The notes below the pieces were generated by a model that saw only the letters and a program-made list of their open reading frames with translations, ran no database searches and had not been told where the DNA came from. The position numbers and the translations under genes are program-made. 13,669 nt of DNA. Source: Scybalousia_A sp045221575. GTDB taxonomy: Bacteria > Bacteroidota > Bacteroidia > Bacteroidales > P3. The stretch covers positions 1 through 13,669 of the forward strand of contig JBGUWU010000020.1 in NCBI GenBank assembly GCA_045221575.1. Direction: 5' to 3'. Within the stretch, counting starts at the first letter, position 1; each line of letters starts with the position of its first letter. Of the stretch, positions 6,872-13,669 are shown piece by piece.

Positions 6872-6948
6872 GCAATTTGGCCGTCTTCTTCGAAGCCGCC
6901 CCAATTACTTGTGGCAATTTGGCCGTCTTCTTCGAAGCCGCCCCAATT
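6872..6948 (-). repeat. GC-rich 35-bp direct repeat, two exact copies, 42-bp period
   Basis: The 35-bp sequence at 6872-6906 recurs without mismatch at 6914-6948, separated by ACTTGTG. It begins GCAATTTGGCCGTC and ends GCCGCCCCAATT on the plus strand, far richer in GC than its surroundings. Each copy contains the palindrome CTTCGAAG and can form a small CTTC/GAAG hairpin flanked by GGC/GCC. On the minus strand the period is exactly six heptamers. No start codon or start context supports a coding role. Confidence 0.85.
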
Positions 6949-6984
6949 TCTAATTTCTCATTACTAATTTCTAATTTCTAATTA
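6945..6984 (-). repeat. AATTAGA heptamer repeat, copy D, overlapping the rlmH stop
   Basis: Read on the minus strand, six tandem heptamers begin exactly at the rlmH TAA stop (6984-6982): TAATTAG, then AAATTAG twice, the variant TAATGAG, then AAATTAG and AAATTGG. The last merges into the GC-rich repeat. Confidence 0.75.
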
Positions 6985-7455
6985 TTCATTGTGGTATGGT
7001 TCGTTTTTTAAAATAGTAAAAGCACGATAAAGCTGTTCAGTAAATAATAGTCTAATCATCTGATGCGAAAAAGTCATACGAGAGATAGAAATCTTGTTAT
7101 TGTATTGTTGTTTTATTCTTTCATCGAATCCAAAAGCACCTCCTACAACAAAGACTAATGATTTTATGCTATTGTTCATTTTTTGTTGAATAAAAGATGC
7201 GAACTCTGTACTTGAAAACTCTCTTCCTTTTTCGTCTAAAAGTATAACATAGTCATCTAAAGAGATATGTTTTAAGATAAGTTCTTTTTCTTTTTCTTTT
7301 AGTTGAGCAGAAGAGAGAGAGGAAGCATTTTTTACGTCTTGGATTACTTCAATAGAAAAATTAATATAGTGTTTTAGCCTCTTGGTATATTCTTCTACAC
7401 CATCAGAAACAAAACCTTTGACTGTTTTTCCCACGACTAATAGTTTTATATTCAT
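6982..7455 (-). CDS. rlmH: 23S rRNA (pseudouridine1915-N3)-methyltransferase RlmH
   Basis: A SPOUT-class enzyme that methylates pseudouridine 1915 in helix 69 of 23S rRNA on the 70S ribosome, using S-adenosylmethionine. At 157 residues it has the family's usual length. Landmarks: N-terminal MNIKLLVVGK; YVILLDEKGREFSSTEFA (about 69-86); the knot glycine loop FVVGGAFGFDE; and the C-terminal ISRMTFSHQMIRLLFTEQLYRAF, ending NEPYHNE, where the family usually ends in EPYH followed by a basic or polar residue. Its ATG overlaps the stop of the upstream acyltransferase gene by one base (TAATG), which suggests translational coupling. The stop codon is the first three bases of a heptamer repeat. Confidence 0.97.
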   Translation of the reverse strand: MNIKLLVVGKTVKGFVSDGVEEYTKRLKHYINFSIEVIQDVKNASSLSSAQLKEKEKELILKHISLDDYVILLDEKGREFSSTEFASFIQQKMNNSIKSLVFVVGGAFGFDERIKQQYNNKISISRMTFSHQMIRLLFTEQLYRAFTILKNEPYHNE

Positions 7456-8411
7456 TAGAATGAACGTTTTATTCTTCTTAACAAACTATAAAATAAAGAA
7501 TATTCTTTTGTGATACACAAGTAAGGCGTCCTTGTTCCTGAAAAGAAACGAAAATAATGTTCAATATTCTTTAGCATAGAACCTTCCATGTCAAAGGTTC
7601 TTAGGTTTAAAGAATGAGCATGCTGCATTGCTTTCCAAGTAAGGTATGCCATTACTTTATTTTTCTCAAATTTAGAATCAATGCCGGAGATTAAATTGTA
7701 ACAAATATTGTTATCCCAAACAATAAACAGAACTCCATTAATATTCTCTTTTTCATCTTTTGCAATTAAAAGTTTTCCTTGATTATGTTGTATGGATTGA
7801 CTTACAATATTCTCAAAAGTAGCAAAAGAGTAGGGGATTCTTGTTTTTTGTTTGGTGTAAGTCTGTTGAAGTAGGTCGTATATCTGAGTTAAGTTGAACT
7901 TATCGCTTTCGGTATGAAGTAAGCGTTCAGCTCTCCGTATGTTTTTTCTCATTACAGGAACAAAACTATCAAAACATTTGTCTATATCACTGACATCAAC
8001 ACGATAAGTATAACGCACAGTATTAGGAAAGTTGTTCCAATAAAAGCCCATGCAGAAGAAATCTTCAGGTCTTAAGGTGTAAGAAAAAAAAGATGGTTTA
8101 AGAGAGTCAATAAACGTTGCAAACTTTTCTGTTATTTTGTTCTCTAAGGAGTATCTCTCTGATAAACGATTGCAAGAAGAGTAATCAACATAGCAACCAC
8201 TAATAGGAGTAAGCTTAGGTTGTACTATCAATGTGAAACCTTTATTTTTATGAACATAATAAGGAAAAGCGGCAAGAATGTTGTTGTCTTCTTCTACTAC
8301 AAAAACATCCCAAGATTCGTTAGTTACCATATCCAGCCACCAAGACTGCATAAATACAGGTAAGTCCTTGTTCTGTTTTTCTAATAATATATACTTTTCC
8401 TTGTTAGTCAT
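7455..8411 (-). CDS. FemAB/GNAT-like acyltransferase (Acetyltransf_6 type)
   Basis: A 318-residue protein with the two-lobe look of the FemAB/GNAT superfamily and no signal peptide or membrane segment. The N-terminal part (PVFMQSWWLDMVTNESWDVF, then LAAFPYYVHKNKGF) is typical of the first lobe. The second contains a basic helix (MRKNIRRAERLL), TYTKQKTRIPYSF, an acyl-carrier-binding-like stretch GKLLIAKDEKENINGVLFIV, then YNLISGIDSKF, AYLTWKAMQHAH and LRTFDMEGSM, and ends after HYFRFFSGTRTPYL. In this superfamily such proteins transfer amino acids or acyl groups, including in peptidoglycan bridges; the substrate here cannot be told. It lies 14 bp downstream of the transporter gene and overlaps rlmH by one base. 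Confidence 0.82.
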   Translation of the reverse strand: MTNKEKYILLEKQNKDLPVFMQSWWLDMVTNESWDVFVVEEDNNILAAFPYYVHKNKGFTLIVQPKLTPISGCYVDYSSCNRLSERYSLENKITEKFATFIDSLKPSFFSYTLRPEDFFCMGFYWNNFPNTVRYTYRVDVSDIDKCFDSFVPVMRKNIRRAERLLHTESDKFNLTQIYDLLQQTYTKQKTRIPYSFATFENIVSQSIQHNQGKLLIAKDEKENINGVLFIVWDNNICYNLISGIDSKFEKNKVMAYLTWKAMQHAHSLNLRTFDMEGSMLKNIEHYFRFFSGTRTPYLCITKEYSLFYSLLRRIKRSF

Positions 8412-8425
8412 TGATAAAATGTTAT

Positions 8426-10084
8426 TTATAATGATATTAAGATAAGTATTTGAGCAGAGAAAATCCTTAAAAACATAGTCAAAGGATAAACTGTTGCATA
8501 ACTTACAGCAGGTAGATCTGTTTCAGTGCTTTCATTTGCAAAGGCTAAAGCAGGAGGGTCGGTGTGAGAACCTGCTATCATTCCTACTATTGTATAGTAA
8601 GGAAGTTTAAAAACTCCTCTTGCGATACATGCAACAATAAATATAGGTATAATAGTAATTAATAAACCATAGACAACCCACCAATAACCACCAGAAAGAA
8701 TAACCTCAACAAAGTTTTCTCCTGCAGTTAATCCTACAGCAGCAAGGAAGAGAGAGATGCCGATATCTCTTATCATCATATTTGCACTTGTTGTTGTATA
8801 AGTAACTACTTTATATAAAGGACCAAAACGAGAGATAAGTATTGCAACGATTAACGAACCACCTGCTAAACCTAATTTAATAGGTTGAGGTATGCCAGGA
8901 AATTTAATAGGGATAAGTCCAACGATAATTCCTAAGAATATTCCCATAAAGATAGGTATAAGATTAGGAACTTCTAAACGTTTAAGAGAATTTCCTAAGA
9001 CATTAGCAACTTTTTGAATATTGCTTTCACTTCCAACAACAATAACACGGTCGCCAAGTTGCAGTTGAAGATTAGCACTTGCTACAAGTTCTGTTCCTCC
9101 ACGTTTTACCCTAACAAGAGTTACATTATAAAGCGTTCCGATATGTAGTTCTCCAAGAGTTTTCCCTTGAATCTCTTTCTTTGTTACTACTATTCTTCTT
9201 GATTCTAATTTACCTTTATCAACGTCCCATGTTATATCTTCTGTTTTCAATCTTTCGCCCAATAGAAGTGTAACTTCTTCCTCATGTTCTTTCAGAGTAA
9301 CCATACGAACAATATCATTCAAGTAAATAATAGAATCTTTATTTGCTCGTTCTAATGATCCGTCGGCTCTTTTTATACGAGAAACAACAAAAGGTGTTTT
9401 ATAAATAGAATGAAGAGTTTGTAGACTTTTTCCTTCTATTCCTTTATTTGTTATTCGTATTGACATAGAAGAAGGATTGTCTGTTGTGTTGTTTTGTATA
9501 GAAATTTGTTCTTCTTTTTTTGTGTCTATATGAAATATAAATTTTATCAGCATAGGAACAAAAATAATACCTATCACAGCTAAAGGATAAGCAACAGCAT
9601 AAGCAGAAGAAAGAAAAATACTATTTTGTCCTGCATCATCTAATGTCTGTTGAGCGGCACCAAGAGCAGGAGTGTTTGTTACAGCACCTGTCATTATTCC
9701 TGTCATTGTTGCCAAATCAGTATTAGTAGCATATCCTATAATAAGAGTTATTAAACAACCTAACACAACAACAAGAATAGCTAAAAGATTAAGTTTTAAT
9801 CCACCTTTTCTAAGAGAAGAAAAGAAACTTGGACCTACTTGCAAACCTATAGCATAAACAAATAGTATAAGGCCAAAGTCTTTTATAAAGTTCATTAGTT
9901 TATTATCTCCAATCAAACCAAAATGAGAGAAGATGATACCAACAAAGAGTATCCATGTAATTCCTAAAGAAATACCCTTTATTTTAAACTTTCCAAGATA
10001 TAAACCAATTGCAATAGTTAAGGCAACAAGTATAATGCTTTGTGCAATGTTTTGAGTGAATAATATATCTTTTAACCAATCCAT
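8426..10084 (-). CDS. AspT/YidE-family membrane transporter with two RCK_C (TrkA-C) domains
   Basis: A 552-residue inner-membrane protein of the aspartate:alanine exchanger/YidE family. An N-terminal block of about five to six membrane helices (about 13-186) is followed by two cytosolic RCK_C domains (about 208-277 and 293-363), then a second helix block (about 373-552). The two membrane halves are an internal duplication: GLILFVYAIGLQVGPSF (71-87) matches GISLFLAAVGLTAGENF (442-458), and GAVTNTPALGAA (133-144) matches GSHTDPPALAFA (505-516). Known AspT swaps aspartate for alanine; most YidE-type members have no assigned substrate, so I give none. RCK_C domains in other transporters bind small regulatory ligands. 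It sits 19 bp after the PorE-like gene and 14 bp before the acyltransferase gene, so it is probably co-transcribed with both. Confidence 0.93.
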   Translation of the reverse strand: MDWLKDILFTQNIAQSIILVALTIAIGLYLGKFKIKGISLGITWILFVGIIFSHFGLIGDNKLMNFIKDFGLILFVYAIGLQVGPSFFSSLRKGGLKLNLLAILVVVLGCLITLIIGYATNTDLATMTGIMTGAVTNTPALGAAQQTLDDAGQNSIFLSSAYAVAYPLAVIGIIFVPMLIKFIFHIDTKKEEQISIQNNTTDNPSSMSIRITNKGIEGKSLQTLHSIYKTPFVVSRIKRADGSLERANKDSIIYLNDIVRMVTLKEHEEEVTLLLGERLKTEDITWDVDKGKLESRRIVVTKKEIQGKTLGELHIGTLYNVTLVRVKRGGTELVASANLQLQLGDRVIVVGSESNIQKVANVLGNSLKRLEVPNLIPIFMGIFLGIIVGLIPIKFPGIPQPIKLGLAGGSLIVAILISRFGPLYKVVTYTTTSANMMIRDIGISLFLAAVGLTAGENFVEVILSGGYWWVVYGLLITIIPIFIVACIARGVFKLPYYTIVGMIAGSHTDPPALAFANESTETDLPAVSYATVYPLTMFLRIFSAQILILISL

Positions 10085-10103
10085 TTCTTTTTTTTGTTTA
10101 TTG

Positions 10104-12464
10104 TTATTTAGTTAAAATACTTATATCTACACAATCTATTCCTTCCCAACCTTGAACAACTTTATTGGTTCCTAAGCCATTTGTAATAAGCTTAGCTTCA
10201 TTTACTCCGCCTTTCTTTATAAGAAAGTTTCTTATTATATCTGCTTGTTTTACGCTAAGTTCTTCTAAAGAGTCTTTTTTGAAACTTTTGTTAGTATGAA
10301 CTTCTAAGGTTAGTATATATGGTTTTGATTTAAAAACATTAGCCAAGAGTAAGAGTTCCATCTCTCCTTTTTTGCTTAGTTCTAAAGGATTCTTAGGATT
10401 GAAAAGAGAACCAACGGTTAGAATCTCACTATTGTTAGCAAGATCATCTATAGAATACAGAGTAATATCTGTTGATTCTGTAATAGGAGAATAATAATTA
10501 CTCTTTTGAAGATATAGAGCGTAGGGAACAGAAGGACGGATAAAAGCGAAGTAACCTTTGTTGTTAGGAATAGCAATATTTATTAGAGAATAGTCTTTAC
10601 TATTATATATGTATAGTTTTGAGTTGCTAAAATCATTATGATTGGATTTTATTTTACCTGCAACAATATTTAGTTGAGTGTTCCCCTCTAAATATATATT
10701 ATTTTCTTTTGAGGAGTTTTCTTCTTGAGCAAGCACAAGCATATTGTCTTCTAAGCTAATCACAAAGTCATCATCAGAAGTATTAACATCTTCTCCTAAA
10801 AGTATTGGCTCAGACCAAGAGTTCCAATCCTTAGTGTCTTCTCTGTAAGAAACGTAAACATCTAATTTGCCAAAGTTTAAATCTCTGTTAGATGAAAACC
10901 AAAGAGTTTTTTTATCAGCAGAAAGCACAGGGTGAGTTTCCATAAAACGAGAATTAACAGGAGCTGTAACAACAAGAGGTTTCTGCCATTTACCATCTTT
11001 GAAAACAGAATAATATATATCTTTGTTCTCTGCATTAGGATAAGAATCATATCCATCATAATCTGACTTAGAGAAAAGAACAATCTTCTTATCTTCTGAA
11101 ATAAAGATATCATTTGCTTGAATATCCAATCCTAAATATTTTACATCAATATCTGTTTTATTTTTGTCTGTTGCTTCTGTAAGAACCAAATCTAATTCCA
11201 TCTTCTTAGCTTGACGGAAAGCAAGGAAATGAGAATCCCAACCAAGATTGAAGTTGATAGCTTTATTCTTAGGAAGAGTTTCATTAAGCTCATAAAATCT
11301 TTGGAATAAAAGTACGCTTTGTCTTGCATTAAGGTTTGTTAATAGATTTTTATGTTTTTTGTAGTCTTCTGCCGTAAGTTTTGGTTTGTTTAAAAGGTTT
11401 TGAATTGTTTGGGCTTTCTGTTCCGCTTCAATAATATAGTCTGCAGTCTTTAGATTTGGAAAAGCTTCTGTTATTTTTTCAATAGAAGACAGAGAAAGGT
11501 CTGCAATATAATGTTTAGCAAAACTCTTTAAATCACCATCATTGTGTTCTATGCTATCTAATACCAACATAGCTGGAATAGAATAGTGAGTAGAAGCATA
11601 TAGTTTTAGTTTATCGAACACAAGTTGATAATTTTTGTCATTATTAGAGTTGTTTCTAAGGAAAAATATCATATCGCTTATTGTACCTTCATTGACATAC
11701 TTGTCATATTGTGCTGATTCTCTTTTGTTTTTAGCCATTACAACATACTCACCATCAGGAAACTCTTTAATGTATCTATCGTATGCTTCAACAGTGTTCT
11801 CTTGTAGTACTTGCTTAAACGTTAATTTGTCTAATTGTTCTAAGGCTTGTTTGCGATAAGTATCGTTGTTTGTAGATTGAATAAACTCTCTCAGTTTTTC
11901 AATATCGTTGCTTTTCAATATATCATTAATTAGATGTTCATTTAACCACGAACGAGCTTGATCAACTTGAATAGCATTAGGATAGTTTTTTATAAACAAT
12001 TCATACTCTTCAATGCTCCCGCTTTTCTCTGTCTTTTCAAATGCAAGCCTATCTCTAATTCTTATTGCTTCTTGTTGCAGTTGAGCATAGTCTTTGGTTA
12101 TAGCGATGTATCTATTCAAAGCGTCAATATCTTGTTTTTGATATATAACGCCCAGCGTTTGTTCTGCAAAACTATTAAGGTTTATTGTTTTATCTTTATT
12201 GTCTTGTTCTTTGAAAGCCATAGCATAGAATAACGCAGAAACAAAATCGTTGTCAGGGTTATTCATATCCTTATAATAAAGATATAAGTCGTAATAACGG
12301 TTTTTGTTTGTTGTGTCATTACTATAAGTGTTCTCTATAAAAGACAAAGCAGAAGGATAATCCCCTTTGTCCAATAGTTTCTTTACATCTAAATCTTGGG
12401 AATAAACGTTAATATTTCCAAGTAATATTGTTATATATAATATATAAACAAAAGCTTTTTTCAT
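10104..12464 (-). CDS. PorE-like envelope protein: TPR-like, PD40 propeller, CRD-like, OmpA-like domain
   Basis: A 786-residue exported protein with signal peptide MKKAFVYILYITILLGNINV (then YSQ) and no lipobox cysteine. Residues about 25-290 are helical with TPR-like repeats, for example EEYELFIKNYPNA and EAYDRYIKEFPDGEY. About 445-590 is a PD40/WD40-like propeller (IFISEDKKIVLFSKSDYDG, HPVLSADKKTLWFSSNRDL, DDDFVISLEDNMLVLAQEE). About 596-661 resembles a carboxypeptidase-regulatory (CRD) domain (GKIKSNHNDFSNSKLYIYN). The C-terminus (about 680-786) is OmpA-like. This order matches PorE, a T9SS component that links to peptidoglycan, though PorE itself is a lipoprotein and this protein is not. 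Both residues that bind diaminopimelate in OmpA domains are changed: the Asp of the GHTD position is Asn725 and the Arg of LSxxRA is Gln740. Its ATG overlaps the stop of the upstream secreted-protein gene (ATGA). Confidence 0.85.
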   Translation of the reverse strand: MKKAFVYILYITILLGNINVYSQDLDVKKLLDKGDYPSALSFIENTYSNDTTNKNRYYDLYLYYKDMNNPDNDFVSALFYAMAFKEQDNKDKTINLNSFAEQTLGVIYQKQDIDALNRYIAITKDYAQLQQEAIRIRDRLAFEKTEKSGSIEEYELFIKNYPNAIQVDQARSWLNEHLINDILKSNDIEKLREFIQSTNNDTYRKQALEQLDKLTFKQVLQENTVEAYDRYIKEFPDGEYVVMAKNKRESAQYDKYVNEGTISDMIFFLRNNSNNDKNYQLVFDKLKLYASTHYSIPAMLVLDSIEHNDGDLKSFAKHYIADLSLSSIEKITEAFPNLKTADYIIEAEQKAQTIQNLLNKPKLTAEDYKKHKNLLTNLNARQSVLLFQRFYELNETLPKNKAINFNLGWDSHFLAFRQAKKMELDLVLTEATDKNKTDIDVKYLGLDIQANDIFISEDKKIVLFSKSDYDGYDSYPNAENKDIYYSVFKDGKWQKPLVVTAPVNSRFMETHPVLSADKKTLWFSSNRDLNFGKLDVYVSYREDTKDWNSWSEPILLGEDVNTSDDDFVISLEDNMLVLAQEENSSKENNIYLEGNTQLNIVAGKIKSNHNDFSNSKLYIYNSKDYSLINIAIPNNKGYFAFIRPSVPYALYLQKSNYYSPITESTDITLYSIDDLANNSEILTVGSLFNPKNPLELSKKGEMELLLLANVFKSKPYILTLEVHTNKSFKKDSLEELSVKQADIIRNFLIKKGGVNEAKLITNGLGTNKVVQGWEGIDCVDISILTK

Positions 12465-13669
12465 TTTATATCTATGTTATTAATCCAATGTTCGTTAATA
12501 TTTAAGTCTATATATTGTCCTGCTTTCAATGTTGTTTGCAATACTTTGTTAGCAGTATAATCTTTTTCGCTTATAGTGGTGTTTCTGTCTGATTTTATTC
12601 TAAACTTTTTTAAGTTTTCGTTTTTAGAATAAACCAAACAACGACCTTCATCTGTCCATAAATATACGTTATTGCATTTTTCTTTTGCCAATGCTTTAAC
12701 GATATGTATTCTATATCTATCTGTTGTGCCACTATTTATAAATGTTTTAAGAGAAGCATTTTCGCAAAAGTTATAAAACTCTCCGCGTTCTTTGTCTTCT
12801 ATAATAACAACAACATCTTCAGGTAAAACAGACAAGTTATTGATGTTTATCTCTACTTCGGAAGGATTGCCAATATAAAGACCAATATCTATAGACGCAG
12901 GATAGCCAGGGAACACATTGACAGAGTATTCGTTTTCTTCGTCTTTAAGATATATCTCAGGCATATTTTCATTGTTGCCAAAGAGTTTGTGGCAATCATA
13001 GTTGTCAAAGCCATAAGTGGCGTTGCTATCCATTCCTAAAAGAGCGTATTGATAAGTCTTGTTCTTAGAAACAGAAAGGTTTAAATAGTTATGGTTAGAC
13101 TGTACCTGTTCTCCTGTTAAAGGTATGTACTGTTGAGAACGTTTGAACAGGATATTAGTAGGATTAGACAAAGCTTCAACAAAGAAAGACTCCAACGATG
13201 GTATCGTTATCTCTTCTTTTGGATCAACAATCAAAGGATTATATACTCTATTCTCTCTATCAAACAACATTATAGCGTTTCCTTGTACTTTACCTTCCAA
13301 TTCGTCAAACAGTTTTTTACTACTCAATGGTGCAGTGTAAGGGTTGCCTATCATATTCCATCTATCGTCAGGAGTAGATTTCAAACTAACAGCTACACTA
13401 CTTGCACACAATAAACCTTCGTACTTTACATTCAACGGAGCGTGAGTATATACGGCATAACCCTTACCTGGCGTTAAAGTAAATTTAGGATCTGTTATAT
13501 AATCGCTCCAATAGTCATCTAATTTACTCTTTATACCTGTATTGTATTGCATAAACCAAGCATCGTTGTTGGCATTCTTCATAGAGAACATTGCAGCTCT
13601 TGCTTGATTAACAGGAGAAGAGATATAGTTCCAACGTTCAGGTAATAGATATTGATAAACGGTGAAGAA
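12461..13669 (-). CDS. T9SS-cargo-like secreted protein, C-terminal part (5' end outside window)
   Basis: The frame is open to the right edge with no stop, so the 402 visible residues are the C-terminal part of a larger protein. An internal ATG at 13591 is not taken as the start because the upstream codons continue the same fold (LLPERWNYISSPVNQARA). The visible part has the pattern typical of large Bacteroidota secreted proteins ahead of a T9SS sorting domain: RWNYISSPVN, then RWNMIGNPYTAPL, the ITIPSLESFFVEALSNPTNILF strand, then YGFDNYDCHKLFGN and a beta-sandwich to about DRYRIHIVKA. The last 75 residues (VYLWTDEGRCLVYSK to TTLKAGQYIDLNIN) occupy the place of a type A sorting domain but match it only weakly. 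The stop overlaps the PorE-like start by 4 bases. The N-terminal function is not visible. Confidence 0.8.
   Translation of the reverse strand, partial: FFTVYQYLLPERWNYISSPVNQARAAMFSMKNANNDAWFMQYNTGIKSKLDDYWSDYITDPKFTLTPGKGYAVYTHAPLNVKYEGLLCASSVAVSLKSTPDDRWNMIGNPYTAPLSSKKLFDELEGKVQGNAIMLFDRENRVYNPLIVDPKEEITIPSLESFFVEALSNPTNILFKRSQQYIPLTGEQVQSNHNYLNLSVSKNKTYQYALLGMDSNATYGFDNYDCHKLFGNNENMPEIYLKDEENEYSVNVFPGYPASIDIGLYIGNPSEVEININNLSVLPEDVVVIIEDKERGEFYNFCENASLKTFINSGTTDRYRIHIVKALAKEKCNNVYLWTDEGRCLVYSKNENLKKFRIKSDRNTTISEKDYTANKVLQTTLKAGQYIDLNINEHWINNIDIK

Noticed and set aside
6872..6948. Possible minimal CRISPR array (two 35-bp repeats).
   Set aside because: The gap between copies is only 7 bp, there are just two copies, and no cas gene is present.
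6863..6965. Short open frames through the GC-rich repeat on both strands (for example the repeating NWGGFEEDGQIATS frame on the minus strand).
   Set aside because: They have no start codon or leader, stops in the AATTAGA flanks bound them, and a 42-bp period is divisible by three, so open frames are expected as a side effect.
6834..6981. Insertion sequence between rlmH and pyrK.
   Set aside because: No transposase, no long terminal inverted repeats and only 148 bp; a repeat array explains the content.
13143..13414. Two plus-strand frames within the secreted-protein gene.
   Set aside because: They overlap each other and a gene with clear family motifs on the minus strand; their composition is shadow-like.

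Overview
The window looks like a piece of a Bacteroidota chromosome, most likely from the order Bacteroidales. Four things point there: strongly AT-rich sequence with A-rich leaders rather than clear Shine-Dalgarno sites; a TonB-dependent receptor beside calycin-like lipoproteins that carry an aspartate run after the lipobox cysteine; type IX secretion (T9SS) style proteins; and a class 1B dihydroorotate dehydrogenase pair (PyrK/PyrD). There is no rRNA, tRNA, CRISPR array, transposase or phage gene. No stretch over 300 bases lacks a gene.

Left block, plus strand (about 263-5063). Bases 1-227 hold the start of a divergent minus-strand reading frame that leaves the window. A TonB-dependent outer-membrane receptor follows, then three tandem paralogous calycin-like exported proteins (lipoprotein, signal-peptidase-I protein, lipoprotein). 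A strong terminator-like hairpin comes next, and then an unrecognised protein with about eight membrane segments. The receptor and three small proteins look like one transcription unit, probably an uptake or binding system for an unknown ligand.

Right block, minus strand (13669 down to 5155). In transcription order: the C-terminal part of a T9SS-cargo-like secreted protein; a PorE-like protein (TPR-like, PD40 propeller, CRD-like, OmpA-like) that overlaps it by 4 bases; an AspT/YidE-type transporter with two RCK_C domains; a FemAB/GNAT-like acyltransferase; rlmH; a 148-bp repeat-filled spacer; then pyrK and pyrD. Gaps inside the block, apart from the repeat spacer, are under 20 bp or are overlaps, so it reads as one long operon or two. 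The two blocks converge at 5064-5154, where a 13-bp hairpin with T-runs on both sides should terminate in both directions.

The most unusual DNA is noncoding. A heptamer repeat (consensus about AATTAGA) occurs at four places: inside a terminator loop, directly on two stop codons, and upstream of pyrK. In the rlmH-pyrK spacer it is interrupted by a much more GC-rich 35-bp sequence present in two exact copies with a 42-bp period (six heptamers), and heptamer phase is kept across the whole spacer. On the protein side, the OmpA-like domain of the PorE-like protein has lost both canonical diaminopimelate-binding residues. I see no complete, clearly new defence or mobile system.
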